A DNA stretch of 64,000 nt from Ketobacter sp. MCCC 1A13808 (GCF_009746715.1 NZ_VRKW01000008.1:175626-239625), one strand, 5' to 3'. Positions 1 through 8,988 are shown, counted from the stretch's first letter. The notes: generated from the sequence alone by a model not told the origin. Translations and numbers: made by a program.

Positions 1-736
1 CATTCAGGAAGCTATTCTCGCCATAGATCATATCCACTTTAGTGCTGACAGCCTCCAGAATTTCCGGATATTCTATCTCGCCTGAGTTGATGCAGGCAGC
101 ATCCGCTTTCCAATGCCATCCCCGGTCGTCTCCGGTACAGGAGTGGTAACCAATATAGTAGACCAGGGCATCAATGTAGTCCGGCCGTGGCGGCATAAGC
201 CGGAAGCGGGCGGCGCATTCAGCACGAGAGGGGCTGAGTTTATGGGCACTCTTGGGCTGCAACTTCCGGATCAGGGGTTCCGGTGGCAATCGCACATTGG
301 AATCCACCACGATACCGTGACGGAATAGATGCGGTGCTTCACCCATTGCCCGAATCGCCTGGGCACCGCCATAGCTGTGACCGACCACAGTGACCGGTTG
401 CAATTGATTGCGCTCAATACACCCCACAATGGCGCGGGAGAAACACGACTGGTTGTACTCAGGGGGAGGATCGCTATCACCCATCCCAGGCAAATCAATC
501 GCTACAACACGATAATGATCAGCAAAAAACGGCGCCAAGAAACTCCACCAATGGGCATGCGCACCATAACCGTGTACCAACATCAGCGTAGGTAACTCTG
601 TACGTTCCCAATTCCACGCAAGCATATGAATCGACTTGCCGGCTACTCGGGTAACGATCGATCGACCCGGATGGTTCAGATTATCCAGAAACCATTTTGG
701 CGAACTTTCGCGGGGCTCAAAGGTTTCCGCGCCCAT
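1..736 (-). CDS. Alpha/beta hydrolase (3' end cut by window edge)
   Basis: The minus-strand frame is open from an ATG at 736 to the left edge and gives 245 residues without a stop. It shows the alpha/beta-hydrolase pattern: an oxyanion-hole VHGYG near residues 54-58, the strand AIDLPGMGDS near 79-88, and a nucleophile elbow GHSYGG near 119-124 with Ser121 as the expected nucleophile. The acid and histidine of the triad lie partly or wholly outside the window. There is no signal peptide, so it is probably cytoplasmic. It lies 66 bp downstream of the FadL-like gene on the same strand, so import and hydrolysis of a hydrophobic ester or ring-cleavage product is a reasonable inference. The exact substrate is unknown. 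Confidence 0.85.
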   Translation of the reverse strand, partial: MGAETFEPRESSPKWFLDNLNHPGRSIVTRVAGKSIHMLAWNWERTELPTLMLVHGYGAHAHWWSFLAPFFADHYRVVAIDLPGMGDSDPPPEYNQSCFSRAIVGCIERNQLQPVTVVGHSYGGAQAIRAMGEAPHLFRHGIVVDSNVRLPPEPLIRKLQPKSAHKLSPSRAECAARFRLMPPRPDYIDALVYYIGYHSCTGDDRGWHWKADAACINSGEIEYPEILEAVSTKVDMIYGENSFLN

Positions 737-802
737 TGAACTAACCTCTTTCAAACTACTGGACTCCCTACCTTGATTGTAAAAGGTAACCGACTTAGTT
801 TT

Positions 803-2563
803 TTAGAAGTGCTGCTGGAAACTCAGCTCAAATAGCATTGCCTCTACTTTGGTTTTAATATCCTGCCCCATGTAAACCGGGTACACAACATCGTTTGGGT
901 TACAGGCATTCCCAAGCGGCGCGGAACACGGCGGGAAATGCGTTTCAGACAATAAATACCCAAAAGCAAAATCGATATGCCGTTGCTCCTCTAGATCATA
1001 TCCAAATCCAACTGAAATCAATTTAGCATCGTTCATCGGTATAAAGGCATTGGGCGCGGTTTCCGGTACAGCGGACGGGCGATCTTCAAAACCGGCGCGC
1101 AGCACCAGGCGGTCGCTGTATTGGTACTCGGTGCCCATGCCCCAGTAACCGACATCCTGCAGACCCAGTTTATAGGCAACCTTATTCGGGCTAATCCCGT
1201 TTCGGCCACCGGTACCAACCTGGTCAGCCAGAGCCCCCCACATCAATAAGGGCACATCCACACCAAAATCAAGATCAATATCACTAAAAGCAGACCATTC
1301 GGTCCAACGATAGTCCAAATTGTATTTCCAGCGGGGAGTAATCTGAAGACTTAAGCCCACATTCCATCGCTGCGGCACTTCATAGGACACGGTGAGCGGC
1401 CCTGTGGATTGATCAGCTATCTGCTGCGCTGTTGGCAGCTGAATACCCAGCGCACCTAACCCGTTAACGATTTCATTCCAACCGGGGCTGCTTTGAAAAT
1501 TCACCAGAAAGGTTTTGAAAGGGTCGTTTACAGGCCAGTTGAATTCACCGTCCATTTCCACATCGATAGCGGAATTATAAGACAAGCCTAACGTCAACCA
1601 GGGAGCCGGTTGCCATAACATACCCATGTTGTAACCAAGAACCAGATTGTTATCCACTTCAAAATTTAGGTCTGCGTATTGCGAATAGGGCGGTACTTCA
1701 GTACAAAGATCAATGGCTGTTCCCGTCAGGGAGTTGCTTTCGTTCACTGTGCCATCTTCATTGCAGAAATTTTTCTGAATAAAGGGGGAGCCTAGAAAAA
1801 AGATCGCAATATGAGGCTCTCTAATCGGTAATTCCATACCCATTCCCGCATAATTGAAATTTACGGAGGCGCCCACAGAGAGCGTATCTGAAATTTCAAA
1901 GGCGACCGTAGGCGAGAAATAGGTAATGACAGTAAACGCCACCCGTTCCTGTGCAAATCGCCCGGTATCCGTTTCCGAGCGGCTGAAACCGTTCATCAGC
2001 GGCGCATACACATTGGTACCGAAGGTAAACCGGCTGCCTGGAGGATTATAAGAGGCGCCGCCTGAGCCGCCGGCACCAATAGGTAAATCTACCATTCCCC
2101 CCGGAAGCATAATGGTGGGACCACCCTCGGACTCACTTTTCGAATTCAAAGCCTCATCATACGCGTAAACTTCCCAAGGGCTTCTGTTGTGAGTCAGGTT
2201 GCCGTTGCCATCTTCATATTCTTTATATTGCTCACGGTAGTTGTCATGCACACCCTGCGTATATTCTCCGTATTCGCCGAATTCCATCTCTGTAGAAAAC
2301 ACGCCGACAATGCCTTTTACATACATTTGCCGACCTTTGAGGCGCGCTAAGCCAGCCGGGTTAAAATGGATAGAATCGATATCCGGTGGATCTGCCGTTA
2401 CCGCATGTCCGAGTGAAAGGGCTTTCGGGTTGCCAATCGTGATGCTGTCAGTAAAGGATGCATAAGTTGGTCTGGCGATGAAAATCAGTCCCAGCAGCAA
2501 ACAACAGCGAAGAATCGACGTTGATTTAGCTTGGCCCACAGAAGATGCGATTTCATAAGACAT
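803..2563 (-). CDS. FadL/OMPP1-family outer membrane porin, copy 1
   Basis: Predicted outer-membrane beta-barrel of 586 aa for uptake of hydrophobic compounds. A signal peptide ends near residue 35 (PTYA, then SFTDS). The mature N-terminus carries the family's DPPDIDSIHFNPAGLAR stretch, and the protein ends in an aromatic (QQHF). I chose the ATG at 2563, with AGGT a few bases upstream. A GTG start at 2596 would add eleven residues in front of the signal peptide. It is closely paralogous to the protein at 27397-29169 along its full length, including the NPAGLA, VAYWGMG/T and DRPSAV segments. It is transcribed towards the hydrolase at 1-736 and divergently from the operon starting at 3013. Confidence 0.9.
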   Translation of the reverse strand: MSYEIASSVGQAKSTSILRCCLLLGLIFIARPTYASFTDSITIGNPKALSLGHAVTADPPDIDSIHFNPAGLARLKGRQMYVKGIVGVFSTEMEFGEYGEYTQGVHDNYREQYKEYEDGNGNLTHNRSPWEVYAYDEALNSKSESEGGPTIMLPGGMVDLPIGAGGSGGASYNPPGSRFTFGTNVYAPLMNGFSRSETDTGRFAQERVAFTVITYFSPTVAFEISDTLSVGASVNFNYAGMGMELPIREPHIAIFFLGSPFIQKNFCNEDGTVNESNSLTGTAIDLCTEVPPYSQYADLNFEVDNNLVLGYNMGMLWQPAPWLTLGLSYNSAIDVEMDGEFNWPVNDPFKTFLVNFQSSPGWNEIVNGLGALGIQLPTAQQIADQSTGPLTVSYEVPQRWNVGLSLQITPRWKYNLDYRWTEWSAFSDIDLDFGVDVPLLMWGALADQVGTGGRNGISPNKVAYKLGLQDVGYWGMGTEYQYSDRLVLRAGFEDRPSAVPETAPNAFIPMNDAKLISVGFGYDLEEQRHIDFAFGYLLSETHFPPCSAPLGNACNPNDVVYPVYMGQDIKTKVEAMLFELSFQQHF

Positions 2564-3012
2564 TTTATACCTACTTATTATTTTTTTATGAAACACCTAA
2601 ACTTATCAAGCGGAATTCCTACTGCTTAGATGTTAATTTTAAAAGGCTATTTCAATCTAACCTGTTCGGTCGCGCACGCAATACTGCAGTGGTGTATTTT
2701 TGTCTATTACCGCTACAATTTGTCTGAAACCGCAATTTTTTGTCTAAAGGCACCGGAAATTATTTTATATAATGAACGCCGCGCTCCGATATTCAATATG
2801 CAGAATTTCATATACAAGCAAGACACCAAATAAACTTAGAAAAGATATGAAACAACCGACTTATTTTCTAAATTATTAGCTAAATTAAGCTAACAACACT
2901 CAGCCGATAACATTACTTCGCCTGAATTAATTGCATGGTACTAGCCGATCGGCTAGCATGGAATACCTGAATAATAATCGCAATCAAAAAATAACAAAAA
3001 TGGCAGAGTGAT
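2564..3012. other. Divergent intergenic region between FadL copy 1 and the membrane-oxidase-like operon
   Basis: AT-rich stretch of about 450 bp with no convincing gene. The short plus-strand frames here have no ribosome binding site and no recognisable product. It should hold the promoters of both divergent units and contains a perfect 16-bp palindrome listed separately. Confidence 0.7.
2941..2956. promoter_or_regulatory. 16-bp perfect palindrome, probable TetR-type operator
   Basis: CTAGCCGATCGGCTAG is a perfect palindrome 57 bp upstream of the start at 3013. TetR-family dimers commonly bind such sites, and a TetR gene (5416-5982) lies in the downstream operon. Autoregulation of that operon is an inference. 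Confidence 0.6.
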
Positions 3013-3717
3013 ATGAGTAGACAGGGTCAGGCAATTTTATTGTGGAGCACGCCTTTTGCTGGGGCATTTTTCCTTGCCGCATTTTTCATGTTCCCCGGAT
3101 TCAACCCTCCATTGTCCCCAACCATGACGCCAGAGGAGGTCGCTGCGTTTTTCAAAAGTAACGTGGCGTCCATACGTGGCGTCGCTATTTTTTGTAATAT
3201 CATCTGCGCAACGTTAGTGCCTTTTTTTGCCATCATCGTTGTGCAGATGTTACGGGTTATCAATTCCAGCCCTATTTTCGCCTACTCTTATCTCATTTCA
3301 GCCGCGGTCGGTCTTACCGCATTTATTCTGGCAGACTATTGTTGGGCCATGGCGGTATTCAGACCTGATCGGGACCCTCAGTTAATCAGCTTGTTGAACG
3401 ACATGGCCTGGTTCTTTTTTATCACGCCGGTGGGACTTCTGGTGGTGCAAAACCTGTGTTTGGCTTTAAGCATTTACCTGGACGCCAACCCTACGCCGGT
3501 ATTCCCACGCTGGGTTGCACATTTCAATGTCATTACAGCCCTGCTAATGGTTCCGGGTGCCTTCGCCATAGTCAGTAAAGTTGGCCCCTTCGCATGGGAT
3601 GGCAGTCTCTCCTTTACCTTGCGCCTGGTAACATTTGCAATCTACGTAGCCGTTATGTTTTTTGTGATTCTGAATATTTTCAATCGCGATGTCGCGGAAG
3701 AGGGCGTTGCTGCATGA
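3013..3717 (+). CDS. Multi-pass membrane protein of unknown function (paralogue of 3714-4526)
   Basis: 234 aa, very hydrophobic, about six predicted membrane segments. I do not recognise the family with certainty. It shares with the next gene an FRPDxDP motif (about residues 116-122) before a membrane helix and a KVGPFAWDG motif (about 190-198) near the C-terminus, so the two are paralogues and may form a heterodimer. The gene ends in a 4-base ATGA overlap with 3714-4526, which itself overlaps the COX3-like gene. This indicates translational coupling and a single membrane complex. AGAG lies just upstream of the start. What it binds cannot be told from the sequence. Confidence 0.85.
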   Translation: MSRQGQAILLWSTPFAGAFFLAAFFMFPGFNPPLSPTMTPEEVAAFFKSNVASIRGVAIFCNIICATLVPFFAIIVVQMLRVINSSPIFAYSYLISAAVGLTAFILADYCWAMAVFRPDRDPQLISLLNDMAWFFFITPVGLLVVQNLCLALSIYLDANPTPVFPRWVAHFNVITALLMVPGAFAIVSKVGPFAWDGSLSFTLRLVTFAIYVAVMFFVILNIFNRDVAEEGVAA

Positions 3718-4526
3718 GCGCCCCCATAACAGCCGACGTCCCAACGACCGAGCAATTGAATAGCGTGGTACCGAACAAGCTAAAATGGTACCGCAACAAG
3801 AAGTTAGACCAATGGATCTGTTTCTGGACGGTACCGTTTTTTTACACCTTGTTCGGCATCATATTTGTGCCCTTAAGCTGGATGATGCCGCCGCGCTCGC
3901 CAAACAACGAGCTCGCTCAGATTGTCGAATTCATGCAGTCACAGAATTTACTGATCGCTACGACGCTGCTGATTCTTTCTATCGGGCTGGCCGCGGTAGC
4001 CAACGCCTGTTACGCCATTCAGATGCGACGTATGTCAGTCAGCCCGGCATTTCGGATCGCTTTTATTATGGGGTCGGTTGCTGGCTGTATAGTAGGGTGT
4101 TTGTTCCCGATGTTTTGTTTTGGATTGGGTGCATTCAGGCCGGATTACGATCCCAAAATTCTGGCTATGCTATATGACTTTGGCTATCTGTCGTTTATCG
4201 GTTCGTTGGGCTGCTTTTGTATCATGTGGTCGATGCTGGGTCTTGCCATCATACTCGATAAAAACCGAATTCTTCCCAAGTGGCTTGGTTACTATACGGT
4301 ATGGCAATACATGACTGAATTGTTTGCCGCTACCGTTTGGATCGCCAAAACCGGCCCTTTTGCGTGGGATGGGGTAATGGCTTTCTGGTTTAACATGGTG
4401 CTGTATGTTCCGTGGCAAATAATTATCTACTATCAAATATTCCTGGCCATTAAGAATCAACCGGACAGCGAACTTGGGAATGCAGATATTGCATCCTCCG
4501 GGCCGGCGACTGGAGCAACGGCATGA
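3714..4526 (+). CDS. Multi-pass membrane protein of unknown function (paralogue of 3013-3717)
   Basis: 270 aa with about six membrane segments and a longer charged N-terminus than its neighbour. The start is the ATG that overlaps the previous stop (ATGA). An upstream in-frame extension to 3594 lies inside the preceding gene and is not credible. It keeps the FRPDYDP and KTGPFAWDG motifs of the upstream paralogue. It overlaps the NorE-like gene by ATGA at its own end. The tight coupling suggests that the two paralogues, the COX3-like and the COX4-like subunits are made in fixed stoichiometry. It may replace a catalytic subunit in a NorE/NorF-containing complex. That is inference only. Confidence 0.85.
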   Translation: MSAPITADVPTTEQLNSVVPNKLKWYRNKKLDQWICFWTVPFFYTLFGIIFVPLSWMMPPRSPNNELAQIVEFMQSQNLLIATTLLILSIGLAAVANACYAIQMRRMSVSPAFRIAFIMGSVAGCIVGCLFPMFCFGLGAFRPDYDPKILAMLYDFGYLSFIGSLGCFCIMWSMLGLAIILDKNRILPKWLGYYTVWQYMTELFAATVWIAKTGPFAWDGVMAFWFNMVLYVPWQIIIYYQIFLAIKNQPDSELGNADIASSGPATGATA

Positions 4527-5107
4527 GCAACGCTCCGGTATTGACCTTTAACGACAGCAAACCCCATTTGCCGGGTGAATCCAGCATGTGGTTTTTTATT
4601 GTCGGCGACCTTCTGATTTTCGGTGTCTATTTTGTCGTATACATGTACTACAGAGGCCAGGAACCGGCTCTTTTCCTGCAGAATCAGCAATATTTAAGCC
4701 AGGAAATAGGCGTTATAAATACGGTTATTCTTCTAACCAGTTCTTTGTTCGTGGCGCTGAGCACCGAAGCTGCTCGCAAGAACAACAATAGTGAAGCGTT
4801 CAAATTGATGGGAATCGCGTTGTTGTTTGGATTGATCTTTCCCTGCCTGAAGATTATTGAGTGGATACCCAAGATCAGTTCAGGGATGACGCCCGGTGAA
4901 AACCTTTTCTTCATGTTTTATTACCTTATGACCGGGCTTCATCTGTGCCATGTGATTTTGGGATTAATCATTTTGATGTTTGTAATGCGGGAATTCCGTC
5001 CATCACATCAAGCGAATGTCACGTTCGTGGAAACCGGATCCACCTATTGGCATATGGTGGATCTGCTGTGGCTAGTGTTGTACGCATTACTGTATTTGAT
5101 GAGATAA
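4523..5107 (+). CDS. NorE-like cytochrome c oxidase subunit III family protein
   Basis: 194 aa, about five membrane helices, with COX3/NorE features: LPGESSMWFFIVGDLLIFG at the N-terminus, GLHLCHVILGL in the middle and STYWHMVDLLWL at the C-terminus. NorE proteins are accessory subunits of nitric oxide reductase. Heme-copper oxidase subunit III is the larger relative, but this protein has the short NorE size. No subunit I (NorB/CoxA) lies in the window. The gene overlaps the preceding paralogue pair by ATGA and is followed 13 bp later by a NorF-like gene, matching the norEF order known from denitrifiers. The partner here is more likely the membrane pair upstream. Confidence 0.85.
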   Translation: MSNAPVLTFNDSKPHLPGESSMWFFIVGDLLIFGVYFVVYMYYRGQEPALFLQNQQYLSQEIGVINTVILLTSSLFVALSTEAARKNNNSEAFKLMGIALLFGLIFPCLKIIEWIPKISSGMTPGENLFFMFYYLMTGLHLCHVILGLIILMFVMREFRPSHQANVTFVETGSTYWHMVDLLWLVLYALLYLMR

Positions 5108-5120
5108 AGGATAGAACTAT

Positions 5121-5399
5121 ATGATCCGGTATATAAAAAATCCTTTAACATTAGTCTGGGCACTATTAACGCTTTCCACCGTTCTATCCTGGTACATTAG
5201 CCAGAGCAGCGACGTTGCGTTTCAGATGAACATCTGGATCACCATAAGTGTATTGGTGATAGCGATTATTAAAGCACAAATGGTGATTCGCTATTTTATG
5301 GAAGTCCGAATTGCGCCTCGCTGGTTAAAACTAACTATGATATCTTGGTCTGTGATACTTTTGCTTTTATTATTAGTGTTTTATCGGCTAAGTACTTAG
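5121..5399 (+). CDS. NorF-like / prokaryotic COX4-type small membrane protein
   Basis: 92 aa with three predicted membrane helices. The segment ISVLVIAIIKAQMVIRYFME is typical of prokaryotic cytochrome oxidase subunit IV and NorF proteins (helix 2 with a KAQ and a following YFME). It follows the NorE-like gene after 13 bp that contain AAGGA, so the pair is norEF-like. It probably stabilises the same membrane complex. The TetR gene starts 16 bp downstream. Confidence 0.8.
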   Translation: MIRYIKNPLTLVWALLTLSTVLSWYISQSSDVAFQMNIWITISVLVIAIIKAQMVIRYFMEVRIAPRWLKLTMISWSVILLLLLLVFYRLST

Positions 5400-5415
5400 T
5401 ATATCTGAAGGGTTT

Positions 5416-5982
5416 ATGGCTCAATCGCTTCCATCAAAAGATCTCACGTCCTCACAGCTGCGAATTCTTGATGCAGCACGAAATTTGTTTTCGGAACATG
5501 GAGTGGGGAGCACGTCCTTACAAATGATTGCCGATGCAGTAGGCGTTTCCAAAGCGGCGATTTATCACCAATATAAAGCGAAAGAAGATATTGTTTATGC
5601 AGTAGGTGAACAAATCAATATGGCGTTAGCCATAATGACGTCTATCGCCTTGCAAGAAGCCACCCTGGCGAAACGCAGGGAAGTACTTTTAAACCAGATA
5701 ATCAATCTGGCTGTTGAAAACAGAACAATAGCAGGCAGACTGCAACAAGACCCCCATTTCCTTAAATTATTCCGAGAGGAGCCCCCCTTTGTCGACGTTA
5801 TGGCAAAGTTGGAAAACACCTTTATAGGAAACTCACCAAAGCCGGCTTCCCGCGCGGTGGTTGCCATGCTCATCACCGGAATTGCCGGCGCAGTGATGCA
5901 CCCGATTTGCGACGACCTCGACAACCACGCGCTCCGGCTCCATTTAACAAAAGCTGCAAATGCGCTGATAAAATTGTTGTAG
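5416..5982 (+). CDS. TetR-family transcriptional regulator
   Basis: 188 aa. The N-terminal helix-turn-helix occupies about residues 15-60 (ILDAARNLFSEHGVGSTSLQ, then IADAVGVSKAAIYHQYKAK), which is the classic TetR pattern. The C-terminal ligand-binding part is not recognisable by eye. It is the fifth gene of the 3013 operon, and the perfect palindrome at 2941-2956 in front of that operon is a good candidate operator. It is not closely similar to the three other TetR proteins at 14876, 50228 and 55165, which form their own subgroup. Confidence 0.9.
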   Translation: MAQSLPSKDLTSSQLRILDAARNLFSEHGVGSTSLQMIADAVGVSKAAIYHQYKAKEDIVYAVGEQINMALAIMTSIALQEATLAKRREVLLNQIINLAVENRTIAGRLQQDPHFLKLFREEPPFVDVMAKLENTFIGNSPKPASRAVVAMLITGIAGAVMHPICDDLDNHALRLHLTKAANALIKLL

Positions 5983-6048
5983 AATAGGGCTAAGAGGTCA
6001 GCGGCGTACCGCGTTCATTATACTGAATTCAAATCCGGAGATTTTTAG

Positions 6049-6813
6049 ATGGAAACAGCAATCATAACAGGAGCGGGAAGTGGTATAGGCTTTACCACTG
6101 CACAACAACTCTATGACATGGGCATGTGCATTGTCGGGGTCGGACGTGACGCAAACAAGCTGGCCAAGCTTGAAAAAGAAATCAACGATCCGGAACGCGT
6201 AATCACATTATCGATTGATCTTACCGACGATGATGCGCCACAAAAAATTGTAAAAGCCACGCTCGATCGTTTCGGACAAATTAACTATTTGATCAACAAT
6301 GCCGGTATCGGCAGTCCAAAACCGTTGCATGAAACCGACGATGAAACGCTGGATCACTTTCTGGGCATTATGCTGCGGGCGCCGTTTCGTTTGGCTCGTG
6401 ATGTCATCGGACATATGAAGGAGGGGGCCGGCATCGTCAATGTCACTTCAACGTTTGCGGTAGTGGGGGGACGCCGTGGCGGAGCCTATTCCGCTGCCAA
6501 AGGCGGTTTGACTGCATTGACCCAACATATGGCTTGTGAATACGGTCCTCAAGGTATCCGGTCCAACTGCGTTGCACCCGGTGTAACCATGACTGACATG
6601 GTACGTGAACGCTTCAATGACAAAGGTTTCCGCCGCATGCAGGTGGACATGACCCCGTTCCCGCGGCTGGGGGAAACCAGCGATGTTGCCAGTACTATTG
6701 CATTTCTTTGTTCGCCGGGTGGCGCTTTTATTAACGGTCAGACCATCGTCGTGGATGGCGGCTGGTCTAGTACCAAATATCTTTCGCCTGATGCCATCAA
6801 TGCGGGCGACTAG
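6049..6813 (+). CDS. Short-chain dehydrogenase/reductase (SDR)
   Basis: 254 aa, classical SDR. Cofactor motif TGAGSGIG at residues 7-14, NNAG near 83-86, catalytic Ser in NVTSTF near 130-135 and YSAAK near 147-151, and a C-terminal INGQTIVVDGGW typical of the 3-oxoacyl-ACP reductase / hydroxysteroid dehydrogenase branch. It is cytoplasmic and oxidises or reduces a hydroxyl or keto group with NAD(P). It lies 66 bp behind the TetR gene and 3 bp before the SnoaL-like gene. The substrate is not predictable. Confidence 0.92.
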   Translation: METAIITGAGSGIGFTTAQQLYDMGMCIVGVGRDANKLAKLEKEINDPERVITLSIDLTDDDAPQKIVKATLDRFGQINYLINNAGIGSPKPLHETDDETLDHFLGIMLRAPFRLARDVIGHMKEGAGIVNVTSTFAVVGGRRGGAYSAAKGGLTALTQHMACEYGPQGIRSNCVAPGVTMTDMVRERFNDKGFRRMQVDMTPFPRLGETSDVASTIAFLCSPGGAFINGQTIVVDGGWSSTKYLSPDAINAGD

Positions 6814-6816
6814 CTC

Positions 6817-7326
6817 ATGTTAAAACAGCCGATAAAACACATACTTGCCACATGCTGTTTCGCGTTTTTAAGCTGGACAGCGTGTGCGCTAGACAACAAT
6901 GATCAAGAGGGAAACTCGATGAGCCTTTCAGAAAAACAACAAAGAAATCTCGAAATTTTAACGACGATGGCAGCGAACGGAATTAAAGGCAACTGGGACG
7001 TCGTGCGTCCTTACGTCGACGACAATCTGGAAATGGTAATGCCAGAAGGTTTACCCTACGGAAAAACATTTCACGGCTGGGATGGGTATCGGGAAGGATT
7101 AGCCGCACTCGGGTTTTGGAAAGATCTAAGCTTTAAACCCGGTGAAATGGTCCCTACCGATGACAAGGTCATTTACCTTTCGCATTTGGAAGCAAAAATT
7201 GCTAGCAACGGTAAACCGGTTTCACAACCTTATGTTGCTGTCTGGGAAATTAAGAACGAGAAAGTGGTGAAGATTACCGCGTATTATTTTGATACCAAGG
7301 AAATAGCGGACTTAGCGGCCCAATAA
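6817..7326 (+). CDS. SnoaL/NTF2-like protein, possibly secreted
   Basis: 169 aa from the ATG three bases after the SDR stop. The N-terminus resembles a signal peptide, with a basic start, a hydrophobic core and possible cleavage after ACA near residue 24. The remainder (about residues 36-165) has the SnoaL/NTF2 pattern: a helix with NWDVVRPYVDD, then PEGLPYGKTFHGWDGYREGL and a strand-rich C-terminus. An alternative start at 6919 has a much better ribosome binding site (AGAGGG, 6 bp before ATG) and would give a 135-aa cytoplasmic protein. Such folds act as isomerases, hydratases or cyclases in polyketide and steroid pathways. The function here is unknown. Confidence 0.8.
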   Translation: MLKQPIKHILATCCFAFLSWTACALDNNDQEGNSMSLSEKQQRNLEILTTMAANGIKGNWDVVRPYVDDNLEMVMPEGLPYGKTFHGWDGYREGLAALGFWKDLSFKPGEMVPTDDKVIYLSHLEAKIASNGKPVSQPYVAVWEIKNEKVVKITAYYFDTKEIADLAAQ

Positions 7327-7349
7327 TGGCCTAACGCTAGCGGCGCTTT

Positions 7350-7377
7350 AAGGCCTTCCGTAATCGCAGAAGGCCTT
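7350..7377. terminator. Hairpin between convergent genes
   Basis: AAGGCCTTC and GAAGGCCTT form a perfect 9-bp stem with a 10-base loop in the short gap between two convergent genes. There is no long T-run, so termination is likely but not certain. Confidence 0.55.
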
Positions 7378-7398
7378 ATGGGCAGCGCAAGGGATGCC

Positions 7399-8235
7399 TT
7401 AACTGGAGAATGGCTCTTCGCCCTGTAATTTTGTGCGGATCATCATGCGACCGGAGTTCGGATCATAAGGTGTCGCGCGATGCATGGTGCCGGTGTTGTC
7501 CCATATTACACAATCCCCCAACGTCCATTTGTGACGATACGAAAATTTCGGCTGGGTAGCCCATTCCCGCATACGCACCAATAATTCTGCGCTCTCTCGC
7601 GACCCCATGCCCAATACGTGTCGTGCCGTGCACCCCAGCACTAAAGACTTCCTGCCAGAGCTGTGCTTCCATACCATTGGTAACACCTGCTCGCCGATCG
7701 ACATCATCTGTTTCGCATGCTCCAGGCTGGGCTCAGGATCATAATAGAAAAGTGAATTCCACGCTGAATGTTCTGCCTGAAGACCTTCAAGAAGCTGTTT
7801 ATCTTCTTCGGGCAAGTTTTCCCAGGCAGCATAGGTATTACAAAAGTCGGTGTCACCACCAACTGGAGCCAACGCCTTCGCAGTAAGAATGGACGCCAGG
7901 ATAGGCACTTCATTCATGGTGCCATCCAGGTGCCAGTACAAAGATCCCTTCAGGTAATCGGCTTGCGAATTCACTTTCGTGTCCAATGTCACCTTATATA
8001 TTAATTCGCCTGCCCGCTCCGGTGCCAGCTCACCTAATGTCTTGGTAAAACGCACCTGCTCGTCGTCATTAAAGTTTATTTCCGGGAAGATCAGTACGCC
8101 ACGTTGCTCAAGCAGCTCACGCAGGTCATTGGCAAATTCACCACTTAAAAGATCATCTTTGCTCAGATGAACACGACTGCCTATGAAAGGACTGACTTCT
8201 GTGGATTTCAATTTTTCCTGGAGTGCGGCTGACAT
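7399..8235 (-). CDS. TauD/TfdA-family Fe(II)/2-oxoglutarate dioxygenase
   Basis: 278 aa. The iron-binding triad is visible: His102 and Asp104 in WHLDGT, and a distal His near 252 in TMHRATPYDP. The 2-oxoglutarate-binding Arg is in GRMMIR near 267. The family uses Fe(II), O2 and 2-oxoglutarate to hydroxylate small organic substrates such as taurine, aryloxyacids or alkyl sulfates. It is cytoplasmic with no signal peptide. It probably shares a minus-strand operon with the decarboxylase-like gene that lies just upstream at 8305-8928. Confidence 0.92.
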   Translation of the reverse strand: MSAALQEKLKSTEVSPFIGSRVHLSKDDLLSGEFANDLRELLEQRGVLIFPEINFNDDEQVRFTKTLGELAPERAGELIYKVTLDTKVNSQADYLKGSLYWHLDGTMNEVPILASILTAKALAPVGGDTDFCNTYAAWENLPEEDKQLLEGLQAEHSAWNSLFYYDPEPSLEHAKQMMSIGEQVLPMVWKHSSGRKSLVLGCTARHVLGMGSRESAELLVRMREWATQPKFSYRHKWTLGDCVIWDNTGTMHRATPYDPNSGRMMIRTKLQGEEPFSS

Positions 8236-8304
8236 AATGATTAACCCTCAAATTTTATTATTAATAGTCGATACACAGATCAAACGTTAAATTACTTGTT
8301 CGGC

Positions 8305-8928
8305 TCAGGATAAATTGTGCATCCTGGCCCTGACTTCCTCAGACATCGGTTCCAGACTGTCCTCGAAAGGTACACCGAAGGATTTAAATGCCATGCCCAG
8401 CACCTCATAACAACCCACCGTAAACACAATATCCATCATTTGCTCAGTGGAAAACTGTTGGCTGAGGCGGGCCCAGGTGTGTTGATTAACATGGGCATCC
8501 GAAACCAGGTCGTCTGCGGCACGCAGTAGATCCGCATCCGTTGCATCCCAACCTTCAGCTTGGGGGCCTTCCTGAAGGCGGTCAATTTCGTCCGTAGTCA
8601 GACCGGCCCGTAGCCCCAATATGACGTGCTGCTGAAATTCATATTCAGAACGACGCAACCAACTCACCCGCAGAATCAGTAATTCACAGATTCGTTTCGA
8701 CAGGGTATTGGTCATGGCCACATGGTTATTGAATGTCAGAAAGGCTTTTGCCAGAGCAGGGTGATTCAGAATCGCTCCCAAACCGTTCATGCCACGGGCA
8801 TCTCCACTTTGCCAGTTATTCAATACGAAATCCCGGCTGGCAGGAAAGGCGCTCACGGCGTCATGAACTGTTGCGTCCCAATCAGACGGCAGTAAGGGTT
8901 CGATACGCGGGGTTGACTCGTTAGACAT
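8305..8928 (-). CDS. Carboxymuconolactone decarboxylase-like (AhpD fold) protein
   Basis: 207 aa. The central segment [20 protein letters not shown] followed by FQQH (about residues 79-102) matches the carboxymuconolactone decarboxylase/AhpD-like fold, with the conserved Glu and His. The CxxC pair of peroxidase-type AhpD proteins is absent, so a decarboxylase or uncharacterised role is more likely than an antioxidant one. It is the first gene of a minus-strand pair with the TauD-type dioxygenase and is divergent from the MMPL exporter at 9222. The specific reaction is unknown. Confidence 0.85.
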   Translation of the reverse strand: MSNESTPRIEPLLPSDWDATVHDAVSAFPASRDFVLNNWQSGDARGMNGLGAILNHPALAKAFLTFNNHVAMTNTLSKRICELLILRVSWLRRSEYEFQQHVILGLRAGLTTDEIDRLQEGPQAEGWDATDADLLRAADDLVSDAHVNQHTWARLSQQFSTEQMMDIVFTVGCYEVLGMAFKSFGVPFEDSLEPMSEEVRARMHNLS

Positions 8929-8970
8929 TCAGCTCTTCTTTGTTTTTAGGTTGATGCTTAAATCAACTAT

Positions 8971-8988
8971 TAGTACTGTTCGGTACTA
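8971..8988. promoter_or_regulatory. Imperfect palindrome TAGTAC-n6-GTACTA, candidate operator
   Basis: TAGTACTGTTCGGTACTA sits 43 bp upstream of the 8928 start in a divergent intergenic region. A closely similar sequence occurs at 35272-35289 in another divergent region. The arms of six bases are perfectly inverted. Which regulator binds is not known. Confidence 0.45.

Noticed and set aside
2545..2833. Short plus-strand frames in the FadL upstream region
   Set aside because: AT-rich, no ribosome binding site, no conserved features.
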